From Lingula anatina (lineage: Eukaryota > Brachiopoda > Lingulata > Lingulida > Lingulidae): 64,000 bases of DNA. Made by a program: the position numbers and the translations under genes. The notes below the pieces were generated by a model that searched no databases, had not been told where the DNA came from, and was given only the letters and a program-made list of their open reading frames with translations. This document shows positions 24,401 through 36,576 of the stretch, in pieces (position 1 is the first letter of the stretch; each line of letters opens with the position of its first letter). The stretch covers positions 2,710 to 66,709 of the forward strand of contig NW_019775878.1 in the NCBI RefSeq assembly GCF_001039355.2, written 5' to 3'.

Positions 24401-27400
24401 TAGTTCATGCTAGACATATGTGTATGCGAGATACACCCCCTCAGGGCCCCTTGTTCTTAACACCTAACAAGTCTATGTGATTCACATCTGTCTTAAGCAC
24501 ACTATGTCAGATATCAATCAGCACCCTTTCGATTTCCCACATATACACAAAGAGAATAAACAGAAAGATGAATTCTGTTATAAAACAAGGGTTTCTAAAG
24601 CTACATGTACTAAGGTCATTCTCACAAAGGTGAAAGCTTTCCATATGAATAATTTGGTGCGTTGATTTTATCGTTTTCCTTTTCTAGATTGCGGGGGCCA
24701 CTTTATAGCCGGGAATGGGAATATCACCTCCCCGTCCTACCCCAGCAATTACCCAGATAGAAGCATCTGTGTTTACGAAATTCGAGCAGCAGACACAAGT
24801 CGAGACGTTTTGTTACATTTTGTAGACTTCCAATTAGAGGCCCACTCCAACTGCATTTGGGATCGCATTAAGGTGAAAAGTATTCGGTAAAGAACGTAAT
24901 GAAAATTGAAGGAAACGATTGAAGAACTCAAAATAAACAATAACTTGATAGCATCAAATAAACATAAATACAAAAAGTCGGACTGACATCGATGCTGTGT
25001 ACAGACCACTGCCAATAATCGCAGTGCACCGGTAGGCGCACCCGCTCTTTAACGGTGTACACAGTCCAATACAATAAAGTACATACAGTGTATATCGTGT
25101 GCACTTGTCCGTATTAATTCTCATTAACTACGAGAATGCCCTGTCTTCGTTATTAGTGATTTGAAGTCACTTCCTATTTCAAACAGGTTCGACACGTGTT
25201 CCCCAATGGCACAACCGGCGAGATGACTGTTTGTGGGTCCACCTTACCTGCAGATGTCATTGCAAAGACAATTTCAGTTCTTTTCTACGCAGACTATTCG
25301 GAAAATCGACGAGGGTTTCGTGCTGCATATTCTGTTTGTAAGTTCAGTAACACCACTTGATCTAATGCGTTGTTTTGCACGCACACTGACACACACACAC
25401 ATGCACATTAAAATGGCAATAGAAGAACACGCACCTGAGGTACAGATCTACATCAACACCAATTTTTGCACTGTCTGGCAAAAAAATATATAGCATTGCA
25501 TTTATTTCAGACCAACCACCTACAATTGCACCTGTAACGCTCCTGGATGAGGATGTGGAATTAGTCAATCGGAATCAAAGAGCTGAAGCAACCACACAAA
25601 ATTCATCTTCGATGACAACTATCATGCCAATTGAGGCGATGATGTCGACATATATTACCCCAAAGACCAATGTAGAGTCCAGACATATCTCTTTAGGATC
25701 GACAGTGATTTATACGGAAGAAATCCCAAATATCACAGATATTTCTACAGGAACCGTTGCGGAGCCCATTACAACAGTTTTTATCACGGATGTCAGATCG
25801 ACTTTCGCAGATATTTCGACACAAGTAAACCCAGAACTAATATTTATGTTCACAGAAGTGAGTTCGATTTCTACAGATATTTCGAAAGAAACCAACTCAG
25901 AGTCAACATCTATGCTTAGAGAGATCAGCTCCACTTTCACGAATACAAACTCGGAACCAACTGAAACGAGTTCAAGTTCTACAGAAGTTTTGACAGAAAC
26001 CAGCTCGGTGTCAACATCAGTGCCCATTAAAACCAGCTCAGATTCCACAGACATTTCAACAGAAACAATATTAGAACCAACCAAAACTAGTTCTCCCGGA
26101 AATTCGACAGAAGTCATCTCGGAAGCAACACTTATGCCAATAGGAACCAGCTCAAGTTTGACAGATACCTTAGCAAACACAATCTTGGACACAATGGCGT
26201 TTCTAGAAAGGAGTTTGAGTTCTACAGAAATTTCGACAGAGCCAAGCAGGGAAAATACGGTAATGCGCACAGAATCTGTTTCCAGTTCCACGTATACTTC
26301 GACAGAAAAGAGTGTGACGTCACCCATCATTCCTATAGATGAGTCCTTACACGTTATGGCCAGTTTAACAGAGATGACTCTTTCATATATGCCCAGTGCA
26401 ACTAAAATTTCCACAGAATCCAACTTAGAAACCTCAACAGCCAATACTTTATCCGTGGTCGTATCAAGGCGAGTGCCTGCGGAAACAGGCGAGTTGGATT
26501 CACCAACAGATGGTCCAGGATTATTTTCGTCACAATCAGCCATAACATCGCCAACACAATCAGCCATAGCATCGCCGACACAATCAGCCATAACATCGCC
26601 AACACAATCAGCCACAGCATCGCCAACACAATCAGCCATAACGTCGCCAACACAATCAGCCATAGCATCGGCAACACAGTTAGCCATAACATCGCTAACG
26701 CAATCAGCCATAACATCGCCAACACAATCAGCCATAGCATCGCCAACCAACTCCAGTTCCACGTTGACGACCGATGCCTTTGACCCCAACGTCACCATGA
26801 CAACAAGCCAAGCCCAGCCGCAATGCCCTCCATTGCCTCCCATACCCAACGCAAATGTTATCTACAGCGTGGGTGTGGGGTTTCCGCTTGAAAATGGAAC
26901 AGTCGCCGTAGTTGATTGTCCTGAAGGATACAGACTGAACACAAGACAGGACAATGTCACCTTGGTGTGCCTGGACAGTTTGGCGTGGAACCTGACCGCT
27001 AACATCATCTGCGAGAGTGAGTAAACAGGCTCCTGATTTTGTAGACTGTGTATTTTATCATTATAAAACATTTGATGTAAACGAATTCTTAGTAAGTGAA
27101 TGTAACATCTTTAACCGAAAAACAAAGATAATTGCGCTTGTTTTAAATAGTAGTATAGATGCATTTAAATTATATAATCATCACTTTCTGCACTTGGATT
27201 ATGCCGTCATTGTGCAGACAAACATTTGATTGAGTAATGAAATGTTAAGTTTAATCAAAAAATGAAGATACTGTATGTTAAATGTGGTATACTTATTAAT
27301 TTCCAAATACTACTACCTGAACTATAAAGTCATCCTCAATTCCCTACAGTTGTCAAATGCAGCCCTCCGGAAAATGTTTTGGGGGTGACTATCAACATCA

Positions 27401-27972
27401 CATCAACGGAATATATGGCTCAACTTACGTATGCATGCGAAAATGGCTCAGTTTTTATAGATGGCAGTACAACAAGACAAGCCAGATGCCATGCTTCTGG
27501 AAAATGGCTTCCAAGTTTTGCACAATGTGTCTGTAAGTTACAGATATTAAAATGTTTATAAGAAAATGGAGTTAACGTGTCGAAACTGATCCTGATTTAT
27601 ATTAACGGTCATATAAAATAGAACGAGATAAAAGAACTATTATGCAACATAAAATTGAGTGCATGTTCAAAATGAATAAGAAAAAGCGTATTTTGAATTT
27701 TGTTGATTGCACATTACATACCTACATCATATGGTTGGTTAAAACATTCTTTTTTGTGTTTTTCAGCTCATCGGCTTGAGATGCCAAAATCTGCCCGTCA
27801 AAGAAGAGAACCGCCAGTGGAAGCTACGGGTGCCGCAGTGATTGGGACATTTGCTCTGGGAGTATGCTTGGCTATTGTTGGGACTATAGTCTTTCTTGAT
27901 ATTGCCACATTGAAGCACCATCTATCGAGGATGAAAAAAATTTGGGTTATCACAAAGAGAAGCGCAATTTGA
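19073..27972 (+). CDS. Receptor A: signal peptide, C-type lectin, 2 CUB, mucin-like stalk, 2 CCP, transmembrane protein
   Basis: Ten exons: 19073-19133, 19344-19548, 21466-21698, 22918-23132, 23870-24029, 24688-24872, 25187-25337, 25511-27016, 27350-27532, 27767-27972. All junctions keep phase; 1034 residues. Order: signal peptide (MKPIKTLQLMLLGMLLFFHV); C-type lectin domain 21-166 with WISATDINGNGDW, W..GQPG and C-terminal CLWESKSC, but no clear EPN/QPD sugar motif; CUB 167-291 and 292-403; Ser/Thr-rich stalk 404 to about 840 with nine QSAITSPT-type repeats; CCP about 841-905 and 906-966 (four Cys each, GKW); hydrophobic helix about 988-1010; short basic tail. It is probably a heavily O-glycosylated surface receptor; the ligand is unknown. 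It is the first of three tandem paralogues. CUB exon 23870-24029 is the least certain because its acceptor is weak. The tail is shortened relative to gene B by one missing A. Confidence 0.82.
19860..20130 (-). repeat. Dispersed repeat copy inside intron 2 of gene A
   Basis: Read on the minus strand it matches about 1370-1640 and 4310-4600, including ACGTGACCTCCATTGATGGC, AAGAGATTTTAACA and TTTACTCCAGGAAAATTAAT. This shows the sequence in the 1.1-kb duplication is a genomic repeat family. No coding function is supported. Confidence 0.7.
20525..20707 (+). other. GC-richer open frame of unknown origin in intron 2 of gene A
   Basis: An open frame reads GHFGRCRFVYFDSHEAAKQS and continues GLSDLLPTKYLDALVDP to a stop at 20705. 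The base composition (20520-20940) is clearly GC-richer than the intron around it. The FVYFDSHEAA phrase resembles the RNP-1 part of RRM domains, but no second RRM motif is present. It has no start codon and no clear splice sites. It could be a retrocopy fragment, a transposon fragment or chance. Confidence 0.3.
21400..21455. repeat. (TA)n microsatellite next to a splice acceptor
   Basis: About 27 TA units end only 10 bases before the acceptor of the second lectin exon of gene A (TTTTACAG at 21458-21465). The tract takes the place of a normal polypyrimidine stretch. Confidence 0.9.
21712..22200. repeat. Intronic tandem duplication, about 180-bp unit
   Basis: The stretch from TTCGTCGAT through CATTACGTGA, TCATCGCTTTCTAT, CTTTCGAA and TTCAATTGATTCACTGCG occurs twice. 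The second copy is split by the hairpin element at 22018-22170. Confidence 0.7.
22018..22170. mobile_element. Hairpin MITE in intron 3 of gene A
   Basis: Nearly the whole 153 bp folds back. CAGGGCTCCG..CTCGAAAGGTTCGCTATG at the left pairs with CATAGCGAACCTTTCGAG..CGGAGCCC at the right, with a loop of about 30 bases. The same flanking sequence without the hairpin lies about 180 bases upstream. Confidence 0.7.
26529..26744 (+). repeat. 24-bp coding minisatellite, 9 units (gene A stalk)
   Basis: Nine units encode variants of QSAI(T/A)SPT. The frame is kept because the unit is a multiple of three. Ser/Thr/Pro content suggests O-glycosylation. The orthologous array in gene B has about 21 units. 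Confidence 0.92.
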
Positions 27973-30530
27973 AGGCAAGAAAATACGCTTATTAAGTGTG
28001 ACCACGATTAAAAGTGAAAACCTTTGGACGGCAATTGAAAGCAGCATTGTAAAATATGATACTTTGATATTTTATCTACACCCGTCCTTGTTCAAACCAA
28101 GAATAACAGTAATCCGTTATTTAATATAAATTGCAAGATTTACAGTTAAAAGAATACAAGGCGTGCTGAAGCAGAGATGGGAAAAGAACACTGAATATAG
28201 CTCTCATTGTCACCTTATCGTTACTGTAACTTATGTGGTAACTTTGAAGGGCAGATATGCAGGATCAACCACATGGTCACATCTTCAACGTCTGAGAAAC
28301 TCATTTTTTGCGCGGGTAGTCGTTACTTTTATGAGAAAGTCGAGCAAGCTAAAACAGGTTACTAATAACGTACAACATACAGTGCGAGATTATTTTTGAT
28401 GATAAGGGGCTGCCGATGTTTCTGCATAGATTAGATTACCTATGGGAAATGTTTCATATAACACTGTGTTTCTTGCAATCTTATCTCATAATCCTTTCGA
28501 ATGTATTCTTAGGTGTGCAATCACAGTGTGGGCTGGGGGGGGGGGGGGGGGATGAGAGATTCCACGGTATTCGTTTTGCGCTTTATTGATTCGCAATAAA
28601 GTTGCATTTAAGAAAAACTACATTATAATACACACGTAACTGTACATATAGTTCAAATGTGCCAGGAATGTTGGTTTGTACAAGCCTTAGCTTGTGACTT
28701 AAAGTCTTAACATAAAAAAGTCCACTTGGACATAGACATGAAGTAAAATTTTAATAAAGAAAGTAATTATTATTTATTTCCTTCTTTTAGTATATCTTGA
28801 TGACAACGGTCTACATTCTCATTCTTAAGGTATACTTCAGGCATTTCAAATTATCAAAAAGTGACATTTTCTCTGGCTGACTAGCCTATCCTTCTGGCCT
28901 GTAAGTATACTTATAGTCAAAAGTTATAATATCTGTTTGAAAAACAGGCACTTTGATCTTCCCCAATTCTTACCTTTAAAACCAGAAACACCCCCGAAAA
29001 AAGTTACTGGTGTCGATATTTAATTCTGGACTGGTTATTAAATCTAAATAAAGCTTCGAATCCACGGCCAGGGTCGGGTCGAACAATGATTGCTGAGGAG
29101 AAGAATTTGACCCCTGCCCCGCCCCTGAAGTCAATTCATTTTGGAGGGTAAATCCAATATGGAGTAGCTTTAAGCTATAGGACTGCTACCAGTAGTTATG
29201 CACGCCCGAACTCATGTACCGGTACATGTACCTTAAATTATTCATGCAAGCACCATGCTAACATACCGTCTGCCCAAACGTCAATGTTTGTTCAAATTTT
29301 GGTGGTGGATTAGTATGGTAACATGTCTTGTACATTCATATGATGTAACTTTTTCACGAGAAGTAAACAATATTTATGTTACTAGTTCTTGGTTTCGTTA
29401 AATTTGGAAATATTTTGGTATAATGGTTGTAGATGGCTGTAATAAGACTTTTCTTTGACTGGGTTCCCATACCTAGATCGATCTAACGGGATCCATCCAA
29501 ATCCAAGGGTTTTCTCGCTAAATTGATTTCAGCTTAAGCGGCTTAGATGCCTGGCACGCCTACTCAAGCTGATAAACGATAACTAATTACTCCCTGGCAG
29601 TTTCAACATGCGTGACAGACATCTAAGCCAAGAAAGTTGATTGCAATTTACCAATAATCCCCTTGGTGATAGATCGATCCACAGTTAGTACGATTGGGTC
29701 TGGGAATTGTCCCTTTAACTGACGTAGACCGGATAATTATCTAAATGTTAGAACAAGTTACCGAACTACGTTTGTTTTTGCAACCGGGCCTGTGATTTGA
29801 TTGCCCAATATTTGTCAGCTATGTTTGTCCAAAATCTGTCCTTAAACTGACGTAGACCGGACATTCGTCTAAAAGTTTAAACAAATTTCCGAACTAACGT
29901 TTGTTTGTACAACCGGTCCTGGGATTTGTTTCTCCAATATTTGTCAGTTATTAGACGACATCAGTATTGACTCGCCTTCCGGTCTGTAAACATAGTCAGG
30001 AGAGAAAATATTTGTTTAAGGAACAGGTATTTTATCAATCATTAATATTTGAGAAGCGCTTGTTGTTTTATTTGAAAAAAGACAAGCATCTGTCTTTACT
30101 CTGTTTACATAACAAAGCATCTCGTATTCAGGGACTGAACTGGTACAGAAAGCAGCACAGCCGTAGTGCTTTGTATTAGCAACAGTGTTAATTCCATGTC
30201 TTAACATATTGCGATGAAAGCGACAATCAAGCGTTATGGTTGTTGGGGCAATATAGGAAAAGACAGTATAACTTGTGAAATATTCACCTGTTCAAATAAT
30301 ATAGAAACATATTTTATTAAATAGACAATAGCTTATGAAAATATTTTGAAGCTTTCACTGGTAATGCATTATTTCTAGACACGGCCCACGGAGCAAGCCA
30401 TACATTTTGACACACGGTTAAACATTGATAAAAATCAAGGTTTTCGACACGATTTATCGCACACAGCGTAACATCGTATAATACGAAGGAGTACCCTTTG
30501 AACAAGTTTCCGATATTTCGCTTGTACAGA
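27973..30530. other. Intergenic between receptor genes A and B
   Basis: There is no gene. The first 500 bases match the region after gene B (36577-37200), and 29200-30530 match the region before gene A. This places the breakpoints of a tandem duplication of roughly 11 kb within the interval. A G run lies near 28536-28550. Positions 29450-29700 contain unique sequence absent from the gene A upstream copy. Confidence 0.65.
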
Positions 30531-33500
30531 ATGAAACCGATTAAAACTATCCAACTGATGCTGTTAGGACTGTTGTTATTCTTTCATGTCTGTAAGTACA
30601 CATATTATATCTTTGTAGGCAATGTGGGGGATTTTTTATGTCAAAATATAGCGACCTTTGCGGTTCTTGTCCTTCTAGTTCATTAGTGTTCAGGAAATCA
30701 ATGTTGTTTAATTGGCTCCCAAATCAACACAACAGCAACGTGTTTAACATGCACAGGCGTGGATGCACCGATTGTTGACAAAATGTTTATCTACAAAAGT
30801 GTAGGATTCCTTAATTTTTCTTTTGCTTTGGTCTATTAGTTTATCAAGGATATTTCTAATATCGTTTTTTTTTCAATTTGTTTATCAAACCATTCTTTCT
30901 CGTCTGTCATTTTGTATAACTTTTTGTGTCTACATATCATGTAACAAATATGGCTAGAAAATCTAATAGAGAACATTGAATGAGTCCTCATCACCCATTT
31001 TAGATTATGCCACAGGTGTAGCATGCAACAACACATTGGCGGCCTTTTGTCTCCAAGGAAGCACCTTCGTCTACCACGCAGGGACTAGGTCAAAAACAGA
31101 GGCGGCGAGTAAGACATATTGTTCGTCACTTCCCCCTGCTGGCACTTGGTATCTGAGCAGAATAGAGTCGTCCACGGAGCGATTAAATCTTTACGATTAT
31201 TTAATAAGGTAAGCACCGCAGAATCAAAGAAGAAAAGTTTCAGCGTTTGCTCGCTTTACTGGATTCACCTTTTGCACTCAAAAATAAAAGAATTCTGACC
31301 CAATAGCAGGTATCTGTATTGTTCCGAAACTCGCCCAATATCCAGCTATACTGGTACAGTAGGTAGTTCTTAGTGATTCGCAATTCACCCTTGTCCAAAA
31401 TTTTCAAAATTAAATGCTAAATATCTACCAAACCGAAGGAATTATGGGAAAAATTTCTACAGATGGCTGAACGAAAGTCATATGTGGAGATTTCAAATAT
31501 GCCCTTGGATTTGACCTTTGACCTTTATATCAAGGTGAACTGGGCCAAAATTTTCTAAAAATAGGAATTTTTTTTTACGAAAAAAATTATTTACGCCGAT
31601 TTTCAGAAACTACGCAGACCTCACCTATAATATTTTCAAATACGTAAGTTTGTGGTCAATCGGTGCATTTTCACGGGGACAGCAGCCAATACTTTAAACC
31701 CTGTCTAATTCTGGAACCGATAATGCTAGAGACCTTGTTCTTTGCATTTTGTAGAGCATGCCAAGCCCAACATTGGAAGTGGTGTCCGCTTTTTTTTGTT
31801 TTCCATATAGTACATTGTGGTTGTGAAAACAAAATGTGCAATACGGTAATATGCATACAATTTCTGGGAAATATAACATAAGGCATAGCGAGACAGTTTC
31901 TGGTCAAAAATGATATTATTTAATAAATTCGAACATCTAGAATTTCTGAGCACCTCCCATTTCATGAATATTAATCAAAATGACCTTTTCTTTATTTCAG
32001 TTAAGTTCTTCTGTGCACAAATTTATGGCACATTACTGTAACTCCAAAACTGCAACATTTTAGTCCCTTGTATCTCCAAAACTGGCAGAGATGGGGCCAT
32101 AGTTACTATTAAACTTGAATAGGAAATCATAGACTGGCAATCTATCTGTCACCTTGAAATTGACCATTGACCTACTTTTCAACACGAACTGACTTTTGCA
32201 AGATTTTGGTCCTTCATATCTCCAAAACTGGCAGAGATAGGGTCATAGTTAGCATTGAAGTTGAATAGGAAGCTATATACTGTCAATCTGTGACCTTAAA
32301 ATTTACCTTTGACCTACTTTTCAACATGAACTGACTTTCGGTCCTTTATATCTCCAAAACTAGCAGAGATAGGCCCATACTTACTATTAAACTTGAAAGG
32401 GAAATCATATGTTGACAATCTAACTGTGACCTTGACGTTGACCATTTCACCATGAAATGAACTTTTCAACTTTTCCATCCCTTATATCTCCAAAACTGGC
32501 AGAGATACACCCATAGTTACTATTGAACTTGTATGGGAAGTCATGAAATGCGGGCAATCTAACTGTGACGTTGAATGGGTCATTGACCTTCTTTTCACCA
32601 TGGACTGAACTTTGCAACGTTTCTATCCGTTATATCTCCGGCAAAGGTATGCCCATAGTTACTATTGGACTTGAATAGGAAGTCATATACCGGCAATCTC
32701 TGACCTTAAAATTGAACTTTAACCTACTTTTCAACATGATCTGATCTTTGCAAAGTTTCTATCTGTTTTACAGCAAGAGGGTATACGCGTATTTCTGGAT
32801 ATCAGCGATGGACCAAAACGGCAATGGAGAATGGGAGTGGACAGAGCCGGTGACAGAGCCTATACAGTACTCTGACTGGGAGTTGGGGGATCCAGAGCCT
32901 GACGGTACTCTGTGCGCCCACCTCGACTGCGAGGAGGACGATTTATGTTTATGGGAGGCTGTCGGTTGTGACGAATCCGACGCAAGACCTCTTTGCAGAG
33001 CTGCAGGTAAAATTCCGCTTTCGTCGAACTTTTTTCTCCATTCTACGACATAAAATGACCTTCGTATATTTTCCATCGCTTCTGACGTCTTCTTGGTCGC
33101 CTTCTGTTGTTCGTTATAACAATTCAGTTTTACGCTGTCTTTCGAAATCAATACACAAACGTGTTACTTTAAACTGAGTGTTCAAACCGTTTTTAATGGA
33201 TTTCTGACCAGTTCAATAGAGAATGCATGCAGGCTGCTCTAAAATGTGCACTGTGCGTAAACACTCCTCAACCCACCAAGAGCACTTGGCACACACTTAG
33301 CAGAAATCACTCGTTTGATTAATGTCACCTGAGATCCAGGATGGTTGAACACCCCCTCCTACCTGATGGTAAACTTGGGGAAAGTTAAAAGGAGACACCA
33401 GACAGAAATCAAAAGACTCAAATCAATTCGATGAATAATTCCATCAGCTTTGTTATGTTATAAGAATTAAGTGATTTTCGTCCACCAACAGTTAATATTG

Positions 33501-36500
33501 TAATTGTTTACTTCATATATTTTGATCTCTCTCTAGAACATCTTCATCAAGGAATGAGGCTATCCAGGTGAATGGTCTCTATTCAGGGCGAATACAATCA
33601 TCATAACCTAATAGTATACAATATAACTGTATATTTTTAACTAGTGGTTCTGGAGGAGACAACTCGGCCACATTCACATCCACCCTTCTAACATCCGGGT
33701 AAACAAATAGTATAACGCAACCTTCTAAATTATACATATATACAGAAACATTGCTCAAGGTACCAATCTAACTCAACACTATTTTCTTTTGCACTGTTTG
33801 GTGAAAATATATAGCCCTGCATTTATTCCAGGCCAACCGCCTGCAAATGCACCTCTAGCGCCCCTAGATGGGAATGTAGAAATAGTCAATCTGAATGTAA
33901 GATCTCAAGCAACCACACAGAAATCAGCTTCGATGACAAGTAGCGTGCCAACTGAGGCGACATATATTACCTCAAAGACCAATGTAGAGTCCAGACATAT
34001 CTCTTTAGGATCGACAATGATTTTTACAGAGCAAACCACGACTTTCACAGAAACCTCTACAGGAACTGATGCGGAGCCAATTGCAACAGTTATTATCACT
34101 GATGTCAGATCGACACTTGCAGATATTTCGATAGAAGTTAACCCAGAACAAACATTTATGTTCACAGAGGTTAGGTCAACTTCTACAGATGCTTCGACAG
34201 AAACCAACTCGCAATCAACATTTATGCTTAGAGAGATAAGCTCGACTTTCACGGATACAAACTCGGAACCAACTGAAACGAGTTCAAGTTCTACAGAAAT
34301 TTTGACAGAATCCGGCTTGGTGTCAACAATAGTGTCCAAAGAAACTAGCTCAGATTCCACAGAAATTTCAACAAAAACGATTTTAGAATCAACCGAAAGT
34401 AGTTTTTCAGGAAATTCCACGGAAATAATCTCGGAACCAACATTTATGCTAATAGAAAGTTCGACAGATACCCTAACAAACACAATCTCGGACACAATGG
34501 TATTTCTAACAGAAATGAATCCCACAGTAATTTCGACGGAACCAAGCGAAAAAACTACGGCAACTCTCTCTTTTGTTTCCAGTTCCACGTATACTGGGTC
34601 TGAAACCAGTGTGACAACACATAGCATTTCAACAGTTTTTGTTTCCAGTTTCACGTATACTGGGTCAGAAACCACTGTGACGTCACCCACCATTTCTATG
34701 GGCGAACCCTTACACGTGATGGCCAGTTTAACAGAGATGACCTTTTCATATATGCCCAGTGCATCTAAAATTACCTCAGAATCCAATTTAGACTCAGCAG
34801 CCAATATCTTATCCGTGGTCGTATCAACCAGTGTGCCTGCGGATTCACCAACAGATGGTCTAGAATTTATTTCGCCACAATCAACCATAACATCGCCAAT
34901 GCAATTAGCCATAGCATCGCAAACACAATCAGCCATAGCATCGCCATCACAATCAGCCATAGCAACGCCAACACAATCAGCCATAACATCGCCAAGACAA
35001 TCAGCCATAGCATCGCTGACACAATTAGCCATTGCAACGCCAACACAGTCACCCATAGCATCACCAACACAATCAGCCATAACATCGTCAACACAGTCAG
35101 CCATAGCATCGCAAACACAGTCAGCCATAGCATCGCCCACACAATCAGCCATCACATCAGCACAATCGGCCATAGCATTGCTGACACAATCAGCCATAAC
35201 ATCGTCAACACAATCAGCCATAACATTGTCAACACAATTAGACATAGCATTGCAAACACAATCAGCCATAGCATCGTCAACACAATCAGCCATACCATCG
35301 CCAACACAATCAGCCATGGCATCGCCAACACAATCAGCATTGCCAACACAATCAGCCATAGCAGAGCCAACACATAGTGTGTATTCAGAAGGCGACCTAC
35401 AGTTTGCAACTGTAAGCAAGGTTTCCATGACAACAAGCCAACTCCACCTGCAATGCCCTCCATTGCCTCCCATGCCAAACACAAATGTTATCTACAGCGT
35501 GGATGGAACAGTCGCCACAGTTGAATGTTCTGAAGGGTACAGACTGAACACAAGACAGGACAATATCACTTTGGTGTGCCTGGAGAGTCTGGCGTGGAAC
35601 CTGACAGCTAACATCAGCTGTGAGAGTGAGTAAAAAAGACTCCTGATCTTGTAGAATGGATACTTTGTCATTTGGTGTTATCGAATTCTTACTAAGTCAA
35701 TGTGACATCAACCAAAAAACAAAGAGAATTGCACTTGTGTTTAATAATTGTAAAGAAGCATTTAAATTATATAATCATCGCTTTCTGCACTTGGATTGTT
35801 TGCAGACGAACATTTGATTGAGTTATGAAATGTTGAGGTTAATCAAAAATGAAGATAAATTAAATGTGTTTTACTTATTTGTTTATATATATCTACTACC
35901 TGTACTTGTACTATAAAGTCACACCCTTTCCTTACAGCTGTTAAATGCAACCTTCCGGAAAATGTTTCGGGGATGACTATCAACGTCACATCAACGGAAT
36001 ATATGGCTCAACTTTCGTATGCATGCGAAAATGGCTCAGTATTTATAGATGGCAGTACAACAAGACAAGCAAGGTGCCATGCTTCTGGAAAATGGCTTCC
36101 AAGTTTTGCACAATGTGTCTGTAAGTTACAGATATTAAAATATTTATCAGAAAATGGAGATAACGTGACTAAACTGTTCCTAATTTAAATTAACCGTCAT
36201 ATAAAACGGAACGGGATAAAAGAATAATGTAACATAAAAGAGCGTGCATGTTCAAAATAGATAAAAAAAACAAACTTATTTTGATTTTTGTTAATTGCAC
36301 ATAACATGCAGCTTATGTAATGTTAACAACATTGTATTTTATTTGTGTTCTTCAGCTCATCGGCTTGAGATGCCAAAATCTGCCCGTCAAAGAGGAGAAC
36401 CGCCTGTGGAAGCTACAGGTGCCGCTGTGATTGGGACATTTGCTCTGGGAGTATGCTTGGCTATTGTGGGAATTATAATCTTTCTTGATATTGCCACGTT

Positions 36501-36576
36501 GAAGCGCCATCTATCGAGGATGAAAAAAAATTTGGGTTACCACAAAGAGAAGCGCAATTTTAAGGGAAGGAAATAG
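30531..36576 (+). CDS. Receptor B: C-type lectin, expanded mucin-like stalk, 2 CCP, transmembrane protein; CUB domains lost
   Basis: Six exons: 30531-30591, 31004-31208, 32774-33006, 33832-35625, 35938-36120, 36356-36576. All junctions are in phase; 898 residues. The first three exons equal gene A in length (61, 205, 233 nt). The lectin exon then joins straight to the mucin exon (GQPPANAPLAP), so both CUB domains are absent. The stalk (167 to about 703) contains about 21 QSAI-type octapeptides. CCP domains lie at about 705-764 and 765-825, a transmembrane helix at about 846-868, and a longer basic tail ends KEKRNFKGRK. A shorter intron 3, without CUB exons, matches the flanks of the CUB region of gene A. 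It is presumably a surface glycoprotein like A but with a different ligand-binding head. Confidence 0.84.
32071..32773. repeat. Intronic minisatellite of about 130-150 bp abutting a splice acceptor
   Basis: TATATCTCCAAAACTGGCAG-like words begin at 32071, 32217, 32348, 32484 and 32633. Each is followed by CATAGTTACTATT, AATAGGAA and TGACCTTGAC-type words. The final partial unit (TTTCTATCTGTTTTACAG) forms the acceptor of the second lectin exon of gene B. Confidence 0.8.
34875..35369 (+). repeat. 24-bp coding minisatellite, about 21 units (gene B stalk)
   Basis: Units encode TQSAIASP, TQSAITSS, TQSAIALL and similar octapeptides. Two or three units are short by one or two codons but the frame is preserved. 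It is more than twice the length of the gene A array. Confidence 0.92.

Noticed and set aside
25710-26849. 379-codon minus-strand open frame opposite the gene A mucin exon
   Set aside because: It is the mirror of the 24-bp repeat and Ser/Thr codons (repeating MADCVGDV), and the + frame has matching splice sites and paralogues.
33905-35482. 525-codon minus-strand open frame opposite the gene B mucin exon
   Set aside because: Same cause as in gene A. Its length follows from the repeat composition; it has no domain and no independent start context.
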